Source: Caryophanales bacterium
GTDB lineage: Bacteria; Bacillota; Bacilli; Exiguobacteriales; Exiguobacteriaceae
Direction of reading: 5' to 3'
DNA: 21,495 nt
Assembly (NCBI GenBank): GCA_902362975.1
Contig: CABIYO010000045.1
Coordinates: 1-21,495 of the forward strand
Position numbers and translations under genes: made by a program. Of the stretch, positions 6,953 through 15,145 are shown in pieces. The notes under the pieces were generated by a model. That model saw only the letters and a program-made list of their open reading frames with translations. It did no database searches and had not been told where the DNA came from. The stretch's first letter is position 1. Each line of letters starts with the position of its first letter.

Positions 6953-7942
6953 TTACGCTTCGTTGCGCTCGTCGATTGCTTGTGCTGCTGTGATGAGCGT
7001 CAATTTGTAGACGTCCTCTTCGTTACAACCGCGTGATAAGTCGTTCACTGGTTTGTTGAGACCTTGAAGGATTGGACCGATCGCTTCGAATCCACCGAAA
7101 CGTTGAACCATCTTGTAGCCAATGTTCCCTGCTTCAAGACTTGGGAAGACGAATACGTTCGCCTTACCAGCAACGTCAGAACCCGGTGCTTTCTTCGCCG
7201 CTACACTAGGGACGAATGCCGCATCGAATTGAAGTTCTCCGTCGATTGGAAGGTTCGGTGATTTTTCTTTCGCAAGGCGTGTCGCTTCCACGACTTTCTC
7301 TGTTTCAGGTGACTTCGCAGAACCTTTCGTCGAGAAGCTAAGAAGTGCGACTTGTGGGTCGATGCCGAACGTCTTCGCTGTCGCTGCCGACAAGAACGCG
7401 TTCTCTGCTAAGTCCGCTGCGTCCGGTGCAATGTTGATTGCACAGTCCGAGAAGACGTATTGCTCGTCGTCACGTACCATAATGAACACACCTGACGTTT
7501 TTTTGATGCCTGGTTGCATTTTAATGATTTGTAGTGCCGGACGTACCGTATCAGCCGTCGCGTGCATCGCGCCTGAGACAAGACCTTCTGCTTTGCCTGT
7601 GTGAACGAGCATTGTTCCGAAGTAGTTCACGTCTGATGTAAGGAGTTCGCGCGCTTGTTCAGCCGTTGCTTTTCCTTTACGACGCTCGACGAATGATTCG
7701 ACGAGGACGTCGATGTCTTCGTATGTCGCTGGGTCATATTGTGTCAAACCTGAGATGTCGAAACCGTGTTTCGCCGCAACCGCTTCGAGATCTGCTTTCG
7801 CACCGACGACGATCGGTTCTACCATACCGTCTGCTTTCAATCGAACAGCGGCTCCAAGAACACGCTCATCGATACCTTCCGGGAAGACGATGGTCGGACG
7901 AACCGGGCTAACTTTTTGCTTCAACGTTTCAAATAATTTCAT
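6953..7942 (-). CDS. pta: Phosphate acetyltransferase
   Basis: Pta interconverts acetyl-CoA plus phosphate with acetyl-phosphate plus CoA. With acetate kinase it forms the overflow route to acetate and makes ATP. The 329-residue length matches the short single-domain Gram-positive type. Family features include IVFPEGIDERVLGAA at residues 18-32, NYFGTMLVHTGKAEGLVSGA at about 105-124, and GNIGYKMVQRFGGFEAIGP with the C-terminal LSRGCNEEDVY. AAAAGGGG lies upstream of the ATG. It is divergent from hemQ, an arrangement also seen in B. subtilis. A CcpA-type cre site lies upstream at an activating distance, consistent with carbon-dependent induction. Confidence 0.96.
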   Translation of the reverse strand: MKLFETLKQKVSPVRPTIVFPEGIDERVLGAAVRLKADGMVEPIVVGAKADLEAVAAKHGFDISGLTQYDPATYEDIDVLVESFVERRKGKATAEQARELLTSDVNYFGTMLVHTGKAEGLVSGAMHATADTVRPALQIIKMQPGIKKTSGVFIMVRDDEQYVFSDCAINIAPDAADLAENAFLSAATAKTFGIDPQVALLSFSTKGSAKSPETEKVVEATRLAKEKSPNLPIDGELQFDAAFVPSVAAKKAPGSDVAGKANVFVFPSLEAGNIGYKMVQRFGGFEAIGPILQGLNKPVNDLSRGCNEEDVYKLTLITAAQAIDERNEA

Positions 7943-8090
7943 AACGAATGAACCCCTTTTCTCAATTTACAGCATGACTGCTAATGGTTTTGCCGTTGAC
8001 TTGTGTCTTTACGCGATTTCAATTATACACAGTACCCTTTTCAAAATAAACTATTCTGCCCATTTCGCCATAAATCGCTTAGAATCAATC

Positions 8091-8117
8091 ATTATATGAA
8101 TAGAACAGTTTTGACAA
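8091..8117 (-). promoter_or_regulatory. Likely pta promoter
   Basis: On the - strand, TTGTCA (8117-8112) and a perfect TATAAT (8096-8091) are 15 bases apart, which is short. A second TATAAT at 8027-8022 has a poor -35. The first places the cre site at about -61. Confidence 0.5.
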
Positions 8118-8138
8118 ACCGACTGATACAGCCATTTT

Positions 8139-8152
8139 TGTAGCCGCTTTCA
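8139..8152 (-). promoter_or_regulatory. Candidate CcpA-binding cre site upstream of pta
   Basis: TGAAAGCGGCTACA on the - strand matches the consensus TGNAARCGNWWWCA at all but one position. It is centred roughly 61 bases upstream of the start point predicted from the TATAAT at 8091. CcpA activates pta and ackA in B. subtilis from sites near -56. A binding test is needed to prove it. Confidence 0.6.
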
Positions 8153-8235
8153 TGTTTCTGTCCTCTCTTCTTTACCTGCCATGAACCGTGATAACCCTCA
8201 CAGTGCCTCAAAGTTGCCAGTCAGTGAAGCGTGTA

Positions 8236-8244
8236 TGGTAAAAT
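8236..8244 (+). promoter_or_regulatory. Extended -10 promoter of hemQ
   Basis: TGGTAAAAT fits an extended -10 (TGN with TAAAAT at 8239-8244). TTGCCA lies 19 bases upstream, a long spacing. It would give a leader of about 30 bases. Confidence 0.55.
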
Positions 8245-8280
8245 AGATAGCGAAGCCAAGTCCCGAAAGGAGATTTTTTT

Positions 8281-9057
8281 ATGTCAGAACGTCCAGTACC
8301 TACAACAGATACACAACATGCCGCCGCCACATTAGACGGATGGTATACACTTCATGATTTCCGTACGATTGATTGGGCTCGTTTGAAACTCGTCGATGCG
8401 GAAAAGCGTCAACAGATGATTGATGAGTTCACGGCGTTCCTCGCGGATCTTGAAGAAGTTGAAGCAAAAGGTGAAGGAAGCCACGCCTTCTACTCGATTC
8501 TCGGCCAGAAGGCGGACCTCGTCTTGATGGTCCTTCGCCCGACATTCAACGAACTTGAAGACGTCGAGCGTGCATTCCGCAAAACGGCGCTATACGACTA
8601 TATGATCCCGTCGTATTCATACGTGTCGGTCATCGAGCTCGGGATGTATCGTGGATCTGGAGACGGGGACCCGTATCAAAACCCTCATATCCGCTCACGC
8701 CTCTATCCGACACTTCCAAAAGCCGCACACATCTGTTTCTACCCGATGAGCAAGGCTCGTCGCGACGGCGACAATTGGTACATGTTGTCGATGGATGAGC
8801 GTAAGGACCTCATGTATCGTCACAGCATGATTGGCCGTAGTTATGCCGGTAAGATTCAGCAGTTCATCGGTGGGTCGACTGGATTCGACGCATGGGAGTG
8901 GGGCGTCACACTCTTCGCTGAAGATTCACTTCAGTTCAAGAAAATCGTTTACGAGATGCGTTTCGATGAAGTGAGTGCGAAATACGGTGAGTTCGGCGAC
9001 TTTTACGTAGGGAACATCTTACCGAAAGAAAATTTGAGCACATTCTTTAACGTGTAA
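8281..9057 (+). CDS. hemQ: Coproheme decarboxylase HemQ
   Basis: HemQ carries out the last step of the coproporphyrin-dependent haem pathway used by Gram-positives. It is a peroxide-dependent decarboxylation of two propionates of coproheme to make haem b. It belongs to the chlorite-dismutase-like fold. The family motifs are [12 protein letters not shown], with the presumed catalytic Tyr at 154 and Lys at 158, and [13 protein letters not shown], with the presumed proximal haem ligand His at 181. Their 27-residue spacing matches characterised HemQs. It also has [20 protein letters not shown] and ends FYVG. It is 258 residues long, slightly longer than usual because of an N-terminal extension. 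AAAGGAG precedes the ATG. The rest of the haem pathway is not nearby. Confidence 0.95.
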   Translation: MSERPVPTTDTQHAAATLDGWYTLHDFRTIDWARLKLVDAEKRQQMIDEFTAFLADLEEVEAKGEGSHAFYSILGQKADLVLMVLRPTFNELEDVERAFRKTALYDYMIPSYSYVSVIELGMYRGSGDGDPYQNPHIRSRLYPTLPKAAHICFYPMSKARRDGDNWYMLSMDERKDLMYRHSMIGRSYAGKIQQFIGGSTGFDAWEWGVTLFAEDSLQFKKIVYEMRFDEVSAKYGEFGDFYVGNILPKENLSTFFNV

Positions 9058-9070
9058 AAGGTTTACACGT
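9050..9070 (+). repeat. Perfect 9-bp inverted repeat at the hemQ stop codon
   Basis: ACGTGTAAA (9050-9058) and TTTACACGT (9062-9070) flank AGG. The hemQ TAA is inside the left arm. It can form a 9-bp hairpin in RNA, but no T tract follows, so it is not a typical terminator. It could stabilise the mRNA 3' end or be an operator. Confidence 0.6.
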
Positions 9071-9074
9071 ATAA

Positions 9075-9125
9075 CACCTCGGGAATTAAGGATGATGTAA
9101 GCAAGTTATCCTGATTAATGAGGTG
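9075..9125 (+). promoter_or_regulatory. Imperfect hairpin that masks the ribosome site of the 9133 gene
   Basis: CACCTC (9075-9080) pairs perfectly with GAGGTG (9120-9125), which is the Shine-Dalgarno of the small gene at 9133. Inside it, ATTAA pairs with TTAAT and GGAT with ATCC, with a GGGA bulge on one side and TGA on the other. The stacked helices would hide the ribosome site. This may be a cis-regulatory RNA such as a thermometer or protein-binding leader, or simply a coupling device with hemQ read-through. No known riboswitch class was recognised. Confidence 0.45.
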
Positions 9126-9132
9126 AACAACG

Positions 9133-9279
9133 ATGCGCGTGTTCAAAGAAACCGATCGTGACACTGTGGAACGTTTAGATTCGTTCATCGAACGAATGGC
9201 ACCGACAGCAGAATTAGTCCAACATCGATTTGAAGAGCAACTCAAACATACACAGCAAAAGGGTCAGGCGAGCGCCTGA
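9133..9279 (+). CDS. 48-residue charged protein, unknown function
   Basis: A short gene reads MRVFKETDRDTVERL at its start and ends KGQASA. It is strongly charged (E, R, K and D rich) and predicted to be largely helical, with no membrane segment or cysteine. GAGGTG lies seven bases before the ATG, so initiation looks real, although that site is in a hairpin. It lies 75 bases after hemQ and may share its transcript. Its stop codon is inside the stem of the bidirectional terminator at 9261-9289, so coding region and terminator are merged. I recognise no family. Confidence 0.7.
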   Translation: MRVFKETDRDTVERLDSFIERMAPTAELVQHRFEEQLKHTQQKGQASA

Positions 9280-9289
9280 CCCTTATTTT
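9261..9289. terminator. Bidirectional terminator between the 48-residue gene and the ATP-grasp gene
   Basis: GGGTCAGGCG (9261-9270) and CGCCTGACCC (9273-9282) form a perfect 10-bp stem, with T-rich sequence on both strands (TTATTTT on +, TTTT on -). It contains the stop codon of the + strand gene and abuts the stop codon of the - strand gene. Confidence 0.92.
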
Positions 9290-10221
9290 GTCGCAGTGAC
9301 GTGAAGTGCATTGCCTAAGAAAGTAGCCAATTCAAGCATTCCGTAGCGTCCGGATTTCGCTTCAGCATCAGAATTATAATTGGTATTCGTATTGACGTCG
9401 TAGGCGTAGACGTTGCCGTCTCGATCTCGAATGATCTCAATCCCTGCGATATCAATCGCATTCGCTTTCAGGAACTGTTCGAGCCTTGGAATGATTGGGT
9501 CATCGAATCCTTCGACGATTTCGAACTTCGCCGGTGGCGTTTCCCCGACCGGGCAGAACTGGTCTTCAATCGAGCAGGCATCTGCCGGGCAGAGCTCGAA
9601 TCCTTCCGACGTATCGACACGGACCGCATACAGGAACTTTCCACCGATGAATTCACAACGGGTAATATACGGTTCTGGGGCTTCGATATACTGTTGAATG
9701 AGCGTGATGCCGTCAACTGAGTCCTCGAACGAGGGACCATATACATATTCTTTTAGTCCTTCGATCGTATGGAACAATTGGACTCCAAGTCCTTTCCCTG
9801 CTCGATTATGTTTCGTAATGAATGGTGTCAACTCTAGCTTCTCAGCCGCTTCGATGATTTGTGCTTTACCGACCGCCGCAATCGTCTTCGGCACGCGAAT
9901 CCCTTCACGGCGAAGCGCCGTATATTGATTGACCTTGCTCACTTCGAGGCGAATCGCGCGCGTACCGTTAAATACAGTCCGGTCGTTCGCTTCTAACCAA
10001 GCGAGGACACCTTCCGTCAATTCAGGGGCGTAGCGATGGCCGCGTGTGTGCGAAGAAGCACTCATTCGATTATAGAAGACGCCTTCCGGAGGCGTGGCTT
10101 CGAGATCAATTGTTCCTTGATCCAAGTGCCATAGTTCATAAGGCAACTGCAGTTCTTCTAAGCGATGAACCAGATGGTTCGTCCATTCTTCGTTCTCATG
10201 AATGACGTGAATTTTAGACAT
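9283..10221 (-). CDS. ATP-grasp (RimK-type) ligase, unknown substrate
   Basis: This 312-residue soluble protein of the ATP-grasp superfamily joins a carboxylate to an amine, thiol or similar group at the cost of ATP. Visible parts are a preATP-grasp domain (residues 1 to about 95), the nucleotide-binding region FITKHNRAGKGLGVQLF (about 136-152), the adenine-contact stretch TLIQQYIEAPEPYITR, and the C-terminal metal/ATP motif IAGIEIIRD...YDVNTNTNYNSDAE. A cysteine-bearing segment, CPADACSIEDQFCPVGE (about 217-233), is unusual for RimK enzymes. Three ATGs stand in a row; the third (10221) lies best behind AAAGGAGGA. It is a single-gene unit, so the substrate cannot be inferred. Confidence 0.82.
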   Translation of the reverse strand: MSKIHVIHENEEWTNHLVHRLEELQLPYELWHLDQGTIDLEATPPEGVFYNRMSASSHTRGHRYAPELTEGVLAWLEANDRTVFNGTRAIRLEVSKVNQYTALRREGIRVPKTIAAVGKAQIIEAAEKLELTPFITKHNRAGKGLGVQLFHTIEGLKEYVYGPSFEDSVDGITLIQQYIEAPEPYITRCEFIGGKFLYAVRVDTSEGFELCPADACSIEDQFCPVGETPPAKFEIVEGFDDPIIPRLEQFLKANAIDIAGIEIIRDRDGNVYAYDVNTNTNYNSDAEAKSGRYGMLELATFLGNALHVTATK

Positions 10222-10248
10222 CATCATTCCTCCTTTTGTGTTGTGTTT

Positions 10249-10257
10249 ACTTTACCA
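10249..10257 (-). promoter_or_regulatory. Extended -10 promoter of the ATP-grasp gene
   Basis: On the - strand TGGTAAAGT forms an extended -10. No -35 is well placed: TTGTCA is 13 and TTGGAA 19 bases away. Confidence 0.4.
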
Positions 10258-10326
10258 TATTTATAACTGACAATTCCAATGTGTATAGTTAGTATAATCG
10301 TTATTCCGAAATGTCAGACGATTTTA

Positions 10327-10335
10327 TGGTACAAT
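10327..10335 (+). promoter_or_regulatory. Extended -10 promoter of the antiporter gene
   Basis: TGGTACAAT forms an extended -10 about 30 bases before the AAAGGA ribosome site. A second TATAAT lies at 10293-10298 with a poor -35. Confidence 0.45.
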
Positions 10336-10373
10336 GAACCCAATAGTATTGTTTCGGAAAGGATGTGTTGTGC

Positions 10374-11864
10374 TTGCCCGTACCTGTTATCAGTACTGAT
10401 ATACTCATTTTACTCTTCGGTCTACTTCTCGTAGCCGGTGTCATGGCGACGCGAATCTCGTCTCGCTTCGGCTTGCCCGCCTTGATTTTATTTATGGGAA
10501 TCGGCATGATTATGGGAAGTGATATTACCGGTCTCATCTTCTTTGACGACTCGAATCTAGCGCAGTTGATTGGAGTCGCTGCCTTGATTGTCATTTTGTT
10601 TGAAGGGGGTCTTCAAACAAAATGGTCATCGATTCGGAGCGTCCTCGCCCCTTCTGCCTCGCTGGCGACGCTTGGGGTATTGATTACTACAACAGTAGTC
10701 GCCGTGGCCGTTCGTTTCGTATTTGGTTTCGATTGGATTGAATCTTTCTTGTTCGGTGCGATTATCGGTTCGACCGACGCAGCGGCCGTCTTTGCCGCAT
10801 TTAAAGGAAAGAATATCTCACCGAAAGTCGGTGCGACTCTCGAAGCCGAGTCCGGCACGAACGACCCGATGGCGATGTTTTTGACGATTCTTGCCCTCGA
10901 CTTCATGATGAAGCCGGATACGACCATTTGGGATGGAATATGGATGTTCGTCCTTCAAATCGTCGTCGGAGCATTGATTGGTTTCATCCTTGGACACCTG
11001 TCTCGTCTCATGTTGAATTACTTGAGACTTGATTCGAGCGGATTACATGCCGTCCTTGTGATTTCCATGGCGTTCCTCACTTATGGTGTCACAGCCTACT
11101 TATCGGGAAGCGGATTACTCGCCGTCTATATCGCCGCCATGATTGTCGGAAATGCGGACACAGCGCATGAAGTGACAATCGTCCAATTCTCAGAAGCGCT
11201 TGCGTGGATCATGCAAATCATTATGTTCGTCATCCTTGGATTACTTGTCTTCCCTCGTCAACTCATCGAACCAGACTTGATTTGGAAAGGACTACTCATC
11301 TCATTCGTCCTCATGTTCTTGGCACGTCCGATTGCCGTCTTTTTATCGACACTTGGCATGGCATTTACGAGAAAAGAAAAGTTGTTCATCTCATGGGCTG
11401 GTCTAAAAGGAGCCGTACCGATTGTACTTGCGACTTTCCCGCTTATTGCGGGTACCGAAAATAGCCAACTGTTATTCAATGCCGTCTTTTTCGTCGTCGT
11501 GACGAGCGCCTTGATCCAAGGGACGACGTTGATGCCACTTGCCGAGAAGTTAGGGTTGCTCGGTCCGGATAAAATCCGCTCCCCATACACAATCGCCCTC
11601 GTTTCGAGCAAACAGTCTCAACATAAGCTGGTACCTTATGTGGTCACAGCAAGCTCCTCTATGATTGGAAAGACATTGGCGGACATTACGCTCCCACCGA
11701 ACACTGTCGTGAACGCTATCGTCCGCAACGAATACTTGATTCCACCGAACGGTCAGACAGTCATCGAAGAAGGCGACCTCTTATACGTGCTTGCCTCTAT
11801 GTATCGCCATGATCAACTCGACCAAACACTTGGTGAAGACGGGCTAGAGCGAGTGGAATTGTGA
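10374..11864 (+). CDS. CPA1-family cation/proton antiporter with TrkA-C domain (NhaP2-like)
   Basis: A plasma-membrane antiporter exchanges K+ or Na+ for H+. About 12 hydrophobic segments fill residues 1 to about 390. CPA1 motifs include GSTDAAAVFAAF, LEAESGTNDPMAMF with the ion-binding Asp, and FISWAGLKGAVPIVLATFPL. A TrkA-C-like regulatory domain follows (about residues 405-480), ending GDLLYVLASMYRHDQL. This architecture resembles the NhaP2/CvrA potassium/proton antiporters; the ion preference is not proved. The frame has no ATG: GTG 10365, TTG 10368 and TTG 10374 are candidates. I prefer 10374 because AAAGGA ends at 10363, too close to the others. It is monocistronic, convergent with trpA. 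Confidence 0.88.
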   Translation: MPVPVISTDILILLFGLLLVAGVMATRISSRFGLPALILFMGIGMIMGSDITGLIFFDDSNLAQLIGVAALIVILFEGGLQTKWSSIRSVLAPSASLATLGVLITTTVVAVAVRFVFGFDWIESFLFGAIIGSTDAAAVFAAFKGKNISPKVGATLEAESGTNDPMAMFLTILALDFMMKPDTTIWDGIWMFVLQIVVGALIGFILGHLSRLMLNYLRLDSSGLHAVLVISMAFLTYGVTAYLSGSGLLAVYIAAMIVGNADTAHEVTIVQFSEALAWIMQIIMFVILGLLVFPRQLIEPDLIWKGLLISFVLMFLARPIAVFLSTLGMAFTRKEKLFISWAGLKGAVPIVLATFPLIAGTENSQLLFNAVFFVVVTSALIQGTTLMPLAEKLGLLGPDKIRSPYTIALVSSKQSQHKLVPYVVTASSSMIGKTLADITLPPNTVVNAIVRNEYLIPPNGQTVIEEGDLLYVLASMYRHDQLDQTLGEDGLERVEL

Positions 11865-11874
11865 GTAAACGAAT

Positions 11875-11905
11875 AACCGGCGCGTCATTTGAAGCGCCGG
11901 TTTTC
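11875..11905. terminator. Bidirectional terminator between the antiporter gene and trpA
   Basis: AACCGGCGC (11875-11883) and GCGCCGGTT (11894-11902) form a perfect 9-bp GC-rich stem with TTTC after it on the + strand. The - strand T content is poor, so trpA may also rely on it only partly. Confidence 0.82.
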
Positions 11906-12673
11906 TTATGCGTGTATGTGTTTTGCTGATTGAATCAGCGTCTCAACATCTTCTGTCCGTCCTTCATGAAGTGCTTCGACAATGAAGCTCCCGACGACGA
12001 CACCATCACACGCTTGTCCTAACGTCTGTACTTGCTCTGGACGATGGACTCCGAATCCTGCTAAGACAGGAACACGTGACTGCTCTGTCAATCGAGTCAA
12101 ATGAGCGAGTAATTCTTCCGGGAACACATCCGCTTTCCCTGTCGTCCCTTTGAGCGTGACCGCATAGACGAATCCTTCCGCTTGCTCTAAGATGGATGCC
12201 GTACGCTCTTCGCTACTCGTCAATGTAACGAGCGGGATGACAGCGACGTCATGTCGGTCGATATCTGCGAATAATTGGAGACTCTCTTCAAACGGAAGAT
12301 CCGGAATGATGACCCCACTTACGCCGCATTCGTTTGCCCGGTCAAAGAACGGTTGAATTCCGAACTGAAACACTGGATTCAAGTAGGTCATCAAGACGAT
12401 TGGAACGTTAATTTGATTATTTTCTTCTATTAAATAGTTCAATACCATTTCAAGCGTCACACCTGCTTCAAGCGCGCGCATTCCTGCCGCCTCAATAATT
12501 GGTCCATCCGCCACCGGATCGGAGAATGGGATCCCGAGTTCAATCGCCGTCGCACCCATCCGTTCTAGTTCCACAATAGTCGGGATGAGCCGGTGCATCC
12601 CGCCGTCACCGGCCATGATATACGGAACGAACGCCGCTCCTTCTCGCTGTCGAATCGCTGTCTCTAGTTTCAT
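11906..12673 (-). CDS. trpA: Tryptophan synthase alpha chain
   Basis: The alpha subunit cleaves indole-3-glycerol phosphate to indole and glyceraldehyde 3-phosphate, passing indole to TrpB in the alpha2-beta2 complex. The TIM-barrel catalytic pair is visible in [18 protein letters not shown]: Glu 45 and Asp 56, with the same spacing as Glu 49 and Asp 60 of Salmonella. The phosphate-binding GFGV is in [14 protein letters not shown], and [11 protein letters not shown] lies near the end. It is 255 residues long. The frame runs far upstream, but ATG 12673 overlaps the trpB stop (ATGA) and gives the family start. It is the last gene of the operon. Confidence 0.95.
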   Translation of the reverse strand: MKLETAIRQREGAAFVPYIMAGDGGMHRLIPTIVELERMGATAIELGIPFSDPVADGPIIEAAGMRALEAGVTLEMVLNYLIEENNQINVPIVLMTYLNPVFQFGIQPFFDRANECGVSGVIIPDLPFEESLQLFADIDRHDVAVIPLVTLTSSEERTASILEQAEGFVYAVTLKGTTGKADVFPEELLAHLTRLTEQSRVPVLAGFGVHRPEQVQTLGQACDGVVVGSFIVEALHEGRTEDVETLIQSAKHIHA

Positions 12674-13857
12674 CGTGTCGCCACCTTCTCTCGGATTGTA
12701 TGGACGTCTTTGTCTCCGCGCCCTGATAAACAAATCACCAGTGTATCGACTTCTCCCATCGTCTTTGCGAGCGTCTCTGCATAAGCGAGGGCGTGTGAAG
12801 ACTCTAATGCAGGAATGATTCCTTCTTGTCGGCTGAGGGTGAGACACGCTTCGAGTGCCTCGTCATCCGTGACGGCCGCATAGCGCACCCGCTCAATATC
12901 TTTCAAGAAACTGTGCTCTGGTCCCACCCCTGGGTAATCAAGTCCCGCTGAAATGGAGTGTGCTTCCTCGATTTGCCCCGCTGCGTCTTGCAGGACATAC
13001 ATGAGCGATCCATGTAGGACACCGACTTCCCCTTTTGTGAGGGTCGCTGCGTGTTTATCCGTATCGATGCCACTTCCCGCTGCTTCGACACCATAGAGTG
13101 CGACCGACTCATCGTTCAAAAATGGATAGAACATTCCCATGGCATTGCTCCCTCCACCGACACAAGCGACGACGGCGTCCGGAAGGCGTCCCGTCTGTTC
13201 GAGGATTTGCCGACGTGTCTCTGTCCCAATCACGCTTTGGAAATCACGTACCATCTGCGGGAAAGGATGCGGTCCGAGAACGGAACCCATCACATAGTGC
13301 GTATCATCGACATGTTTGACCCAGTAACGGAGCGCTTCATTGACGGCATCCTTTAAGGTGCGACTGCCTGATTTGACAGGGACGACTTTCGCTCCAAGAA
13401 GTTCCATCCGAAACACGTTCAATGCTTGGCGTTCAACATCGACCTCACCCATGAAGATGGTACATTCTAAATCGAGTAGTGCGCATACTGTCGCAGTCGC
13501 AACACCGTGCTGACCCGCACCCGTTTCGGCAACGACTTTTTGTTTGCCCATCCGTTTCGCAAGGAGCGCCTGCCCAATCGTGTTATTGATCTTATGGGCA
13601 CCGGTATGGTTTAAGTCTTCACGTTTCAAATAGACGTTCGTCCCGAGGCGGCGACTCAGATTCGACGCATGATAAAGTGGCGTCTCACGTCCCACGTATT
13701 CACGCAATAAGGAAGAGAAGCGTTCTTGAAACTCAGGATCTTGCTTCGCCGCTTCATAAGCGACCTCTAATTCTTCGACCGCCTGCATGAGCGTCTCCGG
13801 AATGTACTTTCCACCATATTGTCCAAACTTCCCGTTCACTGGTTGTGCATACATCAT
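12670..13857 (-). CDS. trpB: Tryptophan synthase beta chain
   Basis: This PLP enzyme condenses indole with serine to make tryptophan. The PLP lysine is Lys 89 in [11 protein letters not shown]. The catalytic Glu 111 is in [11 protein letters not shown], and the phosphate-binding loop is GGGSNAMG. It starts with the family-typical [15 protein letters not shown] and is 395 residues long. Two ATGs (13857 and 13854) stand side by side: the first overlaps the trpF stop (ATGA), while the second is better spaced from AAGGAGG, which is itself within trpF. The end overlaps trpA by four bases, so the subunit genes are coupled. Confidence 0.96.
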   Translation of the reverse strand: MMYAQPVNGKFGQYGGKYIPETLMQAVEELEVAYEAAKQDPEFQERFSSLLREYVGRETPLYHASNLSRRLGTNVYLKREDLNHTGAHKINNTIGQALLAKRMGKQKVVAETGAGQHGVATATVCALLDLECTIFMGEVDVERQALNVFRMELLGAKVVPVKSGSRTLKDAVNEALRYWVKHVDDTHYVMGSVLGPHPFPQMVRDFQSVIGTETRRQILEQTGRLPDAVVACVGGGSNAMGMFYPFLNDESVALYGVEAAGSGIDTDKHAATLTKGEVGVLHGSLMYVLQDAAGQIEEAHSISAGLDYPGVGPEHSFLKDIERVRYAAVTDDEALEACLTLSRQEGIIPALESSHALAYAETLAKTMGEVDTLVICLSGRGDKDVHTIREKVATR

Positions 13858-14408
13858 AGTTCCTCCTTGGCGCGTTGAATGAACGCACGAATTTTTTCGA
13901 TATCTTTCACACCGTCCGTCTCGACACCGCTCGAGACATCGACGCCGTCTGGTTGGATGAGTTGAATTGCTTGTCCGACATTGTCAGGGGATAGCCCGCC
14001 CGCTAGCCAAAACGGACGTTGCGGTCGGTCCATTGTGCCCCAATCTAAAATCTGTCCATTCCCTGGGGTTGGATGGTCGATCAAACGCACATCTGCCGTC
14101 TCCTCGGTCGACGCATCGATGATGGGCAATCCGAAGGTACGGAGTTGTTCGATTGACTGCGTCCGATGGTGAATTTGTAAATCCGTCAGCCTTACGTCCA
14201 GTGCTTCCTCGATTTCTTCCATTGAAGGACTTAAAAACACACCAACGATCCGGACCGATTGCGGGATATGTGCAGCTAATCTCTTCGCAGTCGTCACGTC
14301 GATTTGTCGAGAACTCGGGGCGAATACGAACCCGATGGCATCTGTTCCCGCCTCGACCGCCGCCTGAACAGCTTCCGTTGTTTTTAGTCCACAGATTTTA
14401 ACGAACAT
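13854..14408 (-). CDS. trpF: Phosphoribosylanthranilate isomerase
   Basis: TrpF carries out the Amadori rearrangement of phosphoribosylanthranilate to CdRP. The N-terminal [10 protein letters not shown] carries the catalytic Cys 6 or 7. The family [17 protein letters not shown] and [15 protein letters not shown] (phosphate site) follow, then [15 protein letters not shown] near the end. At 184 residues it is shorter than the usual 200 or so, with no obvious loss of a motif. ATG 14408 lies eight bases after GAGGAG and 25 bases inside the trpC coding region, so trpC and trpF overlap in different frames. Confidence 0.93.
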   Translation of the reverse strand: MFVKICGLKTTEAVQAAVEAGTDAIGFVFAPSSRQIDVTTAKRLAAHIPQSVRIVGVFLSPSMEEIEEALDVRLTDLQIHHRTQSIEQLRTFGLPIIDASTEETADVRLIDHPTPGNGQILDWGTMDRPQRPFWLAGGLSPDNVGQAIQLIQPDGVDVSSGVETDGVKDIEKIRAFIQRAKEEL

Positions 14409-15145
14409 GTTTTCAACTCCTCGAGTAACCGGGTCGGGTCCTCTTCACGCATGAGTGCTTCCCCGACGAGAATGGCGCTTGCCCCAGCTTCTTGTAAACG
14501 TGCAGCCGCCTCGATCGAACTGACACCACTTTCGCTGACGAATGTGACCTCAGGATAGCGTTTCATCAAATCGATCGATGTTTCGAGGGATACCTCGAAC
14601 GTTTTTAAGTCTCTGTTATTGATGCCGATCAACACGTCATCAAGTTCGAGGGCGATGCGTAACTCCGCATCATCATGTACTTCGACTAAGACGTCGAGAC
14701 CGATGGAGCGAGCGTATCGCGTCAACTCCTGAAGACGTGTCGGATGGAGTGCCGCCACGATCAAAAGTGCCACACTCGCCCCGTAATACTTCGCATAGTC
14801 AAGTTGCCGTTCATCGATGATGAAATCTTTACAGAGTACCGGGACAGTGACAACATCGGCGACTTGTCGTAAGTCGTCAAATGAGCCGCTGAAATACGCC
14901 TTGTCTGTCAAAACGGAAATCATCGTTGCACCTGCTGTTTCATATTGACGTGCCCGTTCGGCGACGTCGACCGTCTCCCGAATCATTCCTTTCGAGGGGG
15001 ACGACCGTTTGATCTCTGAAATGATATGGAATCCCTCACTCATCACATGTAAGAGAGAGATTGGCTTTGTTACAGGGACATCGATGGGCTGCATGCCGCT
15101 AACCTCTTCCATTTTCGTTCCGATGATTTTCGTTAAATAACTCAT
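14384..15145 (-). CDS. trpC: Indole-3-glycerol phosphate synthase
   Basis: This TIM-barrel enzyme closes the indole ring, turning CdRP into indole-3-glycerol phosphate. Family motifs are IISEIKRSSPSKG at residues 41-53 (catalytic Glu and Lys), VPVLCKDFIIDERQL with the catalytic Lys, DVLVEVHDDAEL, IGINNRDLKTFEV, and VSESGVSS. It is 253 residues long, normal for the family. The start ATG overlaps the trpD stop by four bases. The last 25 bases overlap trpF, so the final residues [10 protein letters not shown] are encoded together with the trpF start. Confidence 0.95.
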   Translation of the reverse strand: MSYLTKIIGTKMEEVSGMQPIDVPVTKPISLLHVMSEGFHIISEIKRSSPSKGMIRETVDVAERARQYETAGATMISVLTDKAYFSGSFDDLRQVADVVTVPVLCKDFIIDERQLDYAKYYGASVALLIVAALHPTRLQELTRYARSIGLDVLVEVHDDAELRIALELDDVLIGINNRDLKTFEVSLETSIDLMKRYPEVTFVSESGVSSIEAAARLQEAGASAILVGEALMREEDPTRLLEELKTCSLKSVD

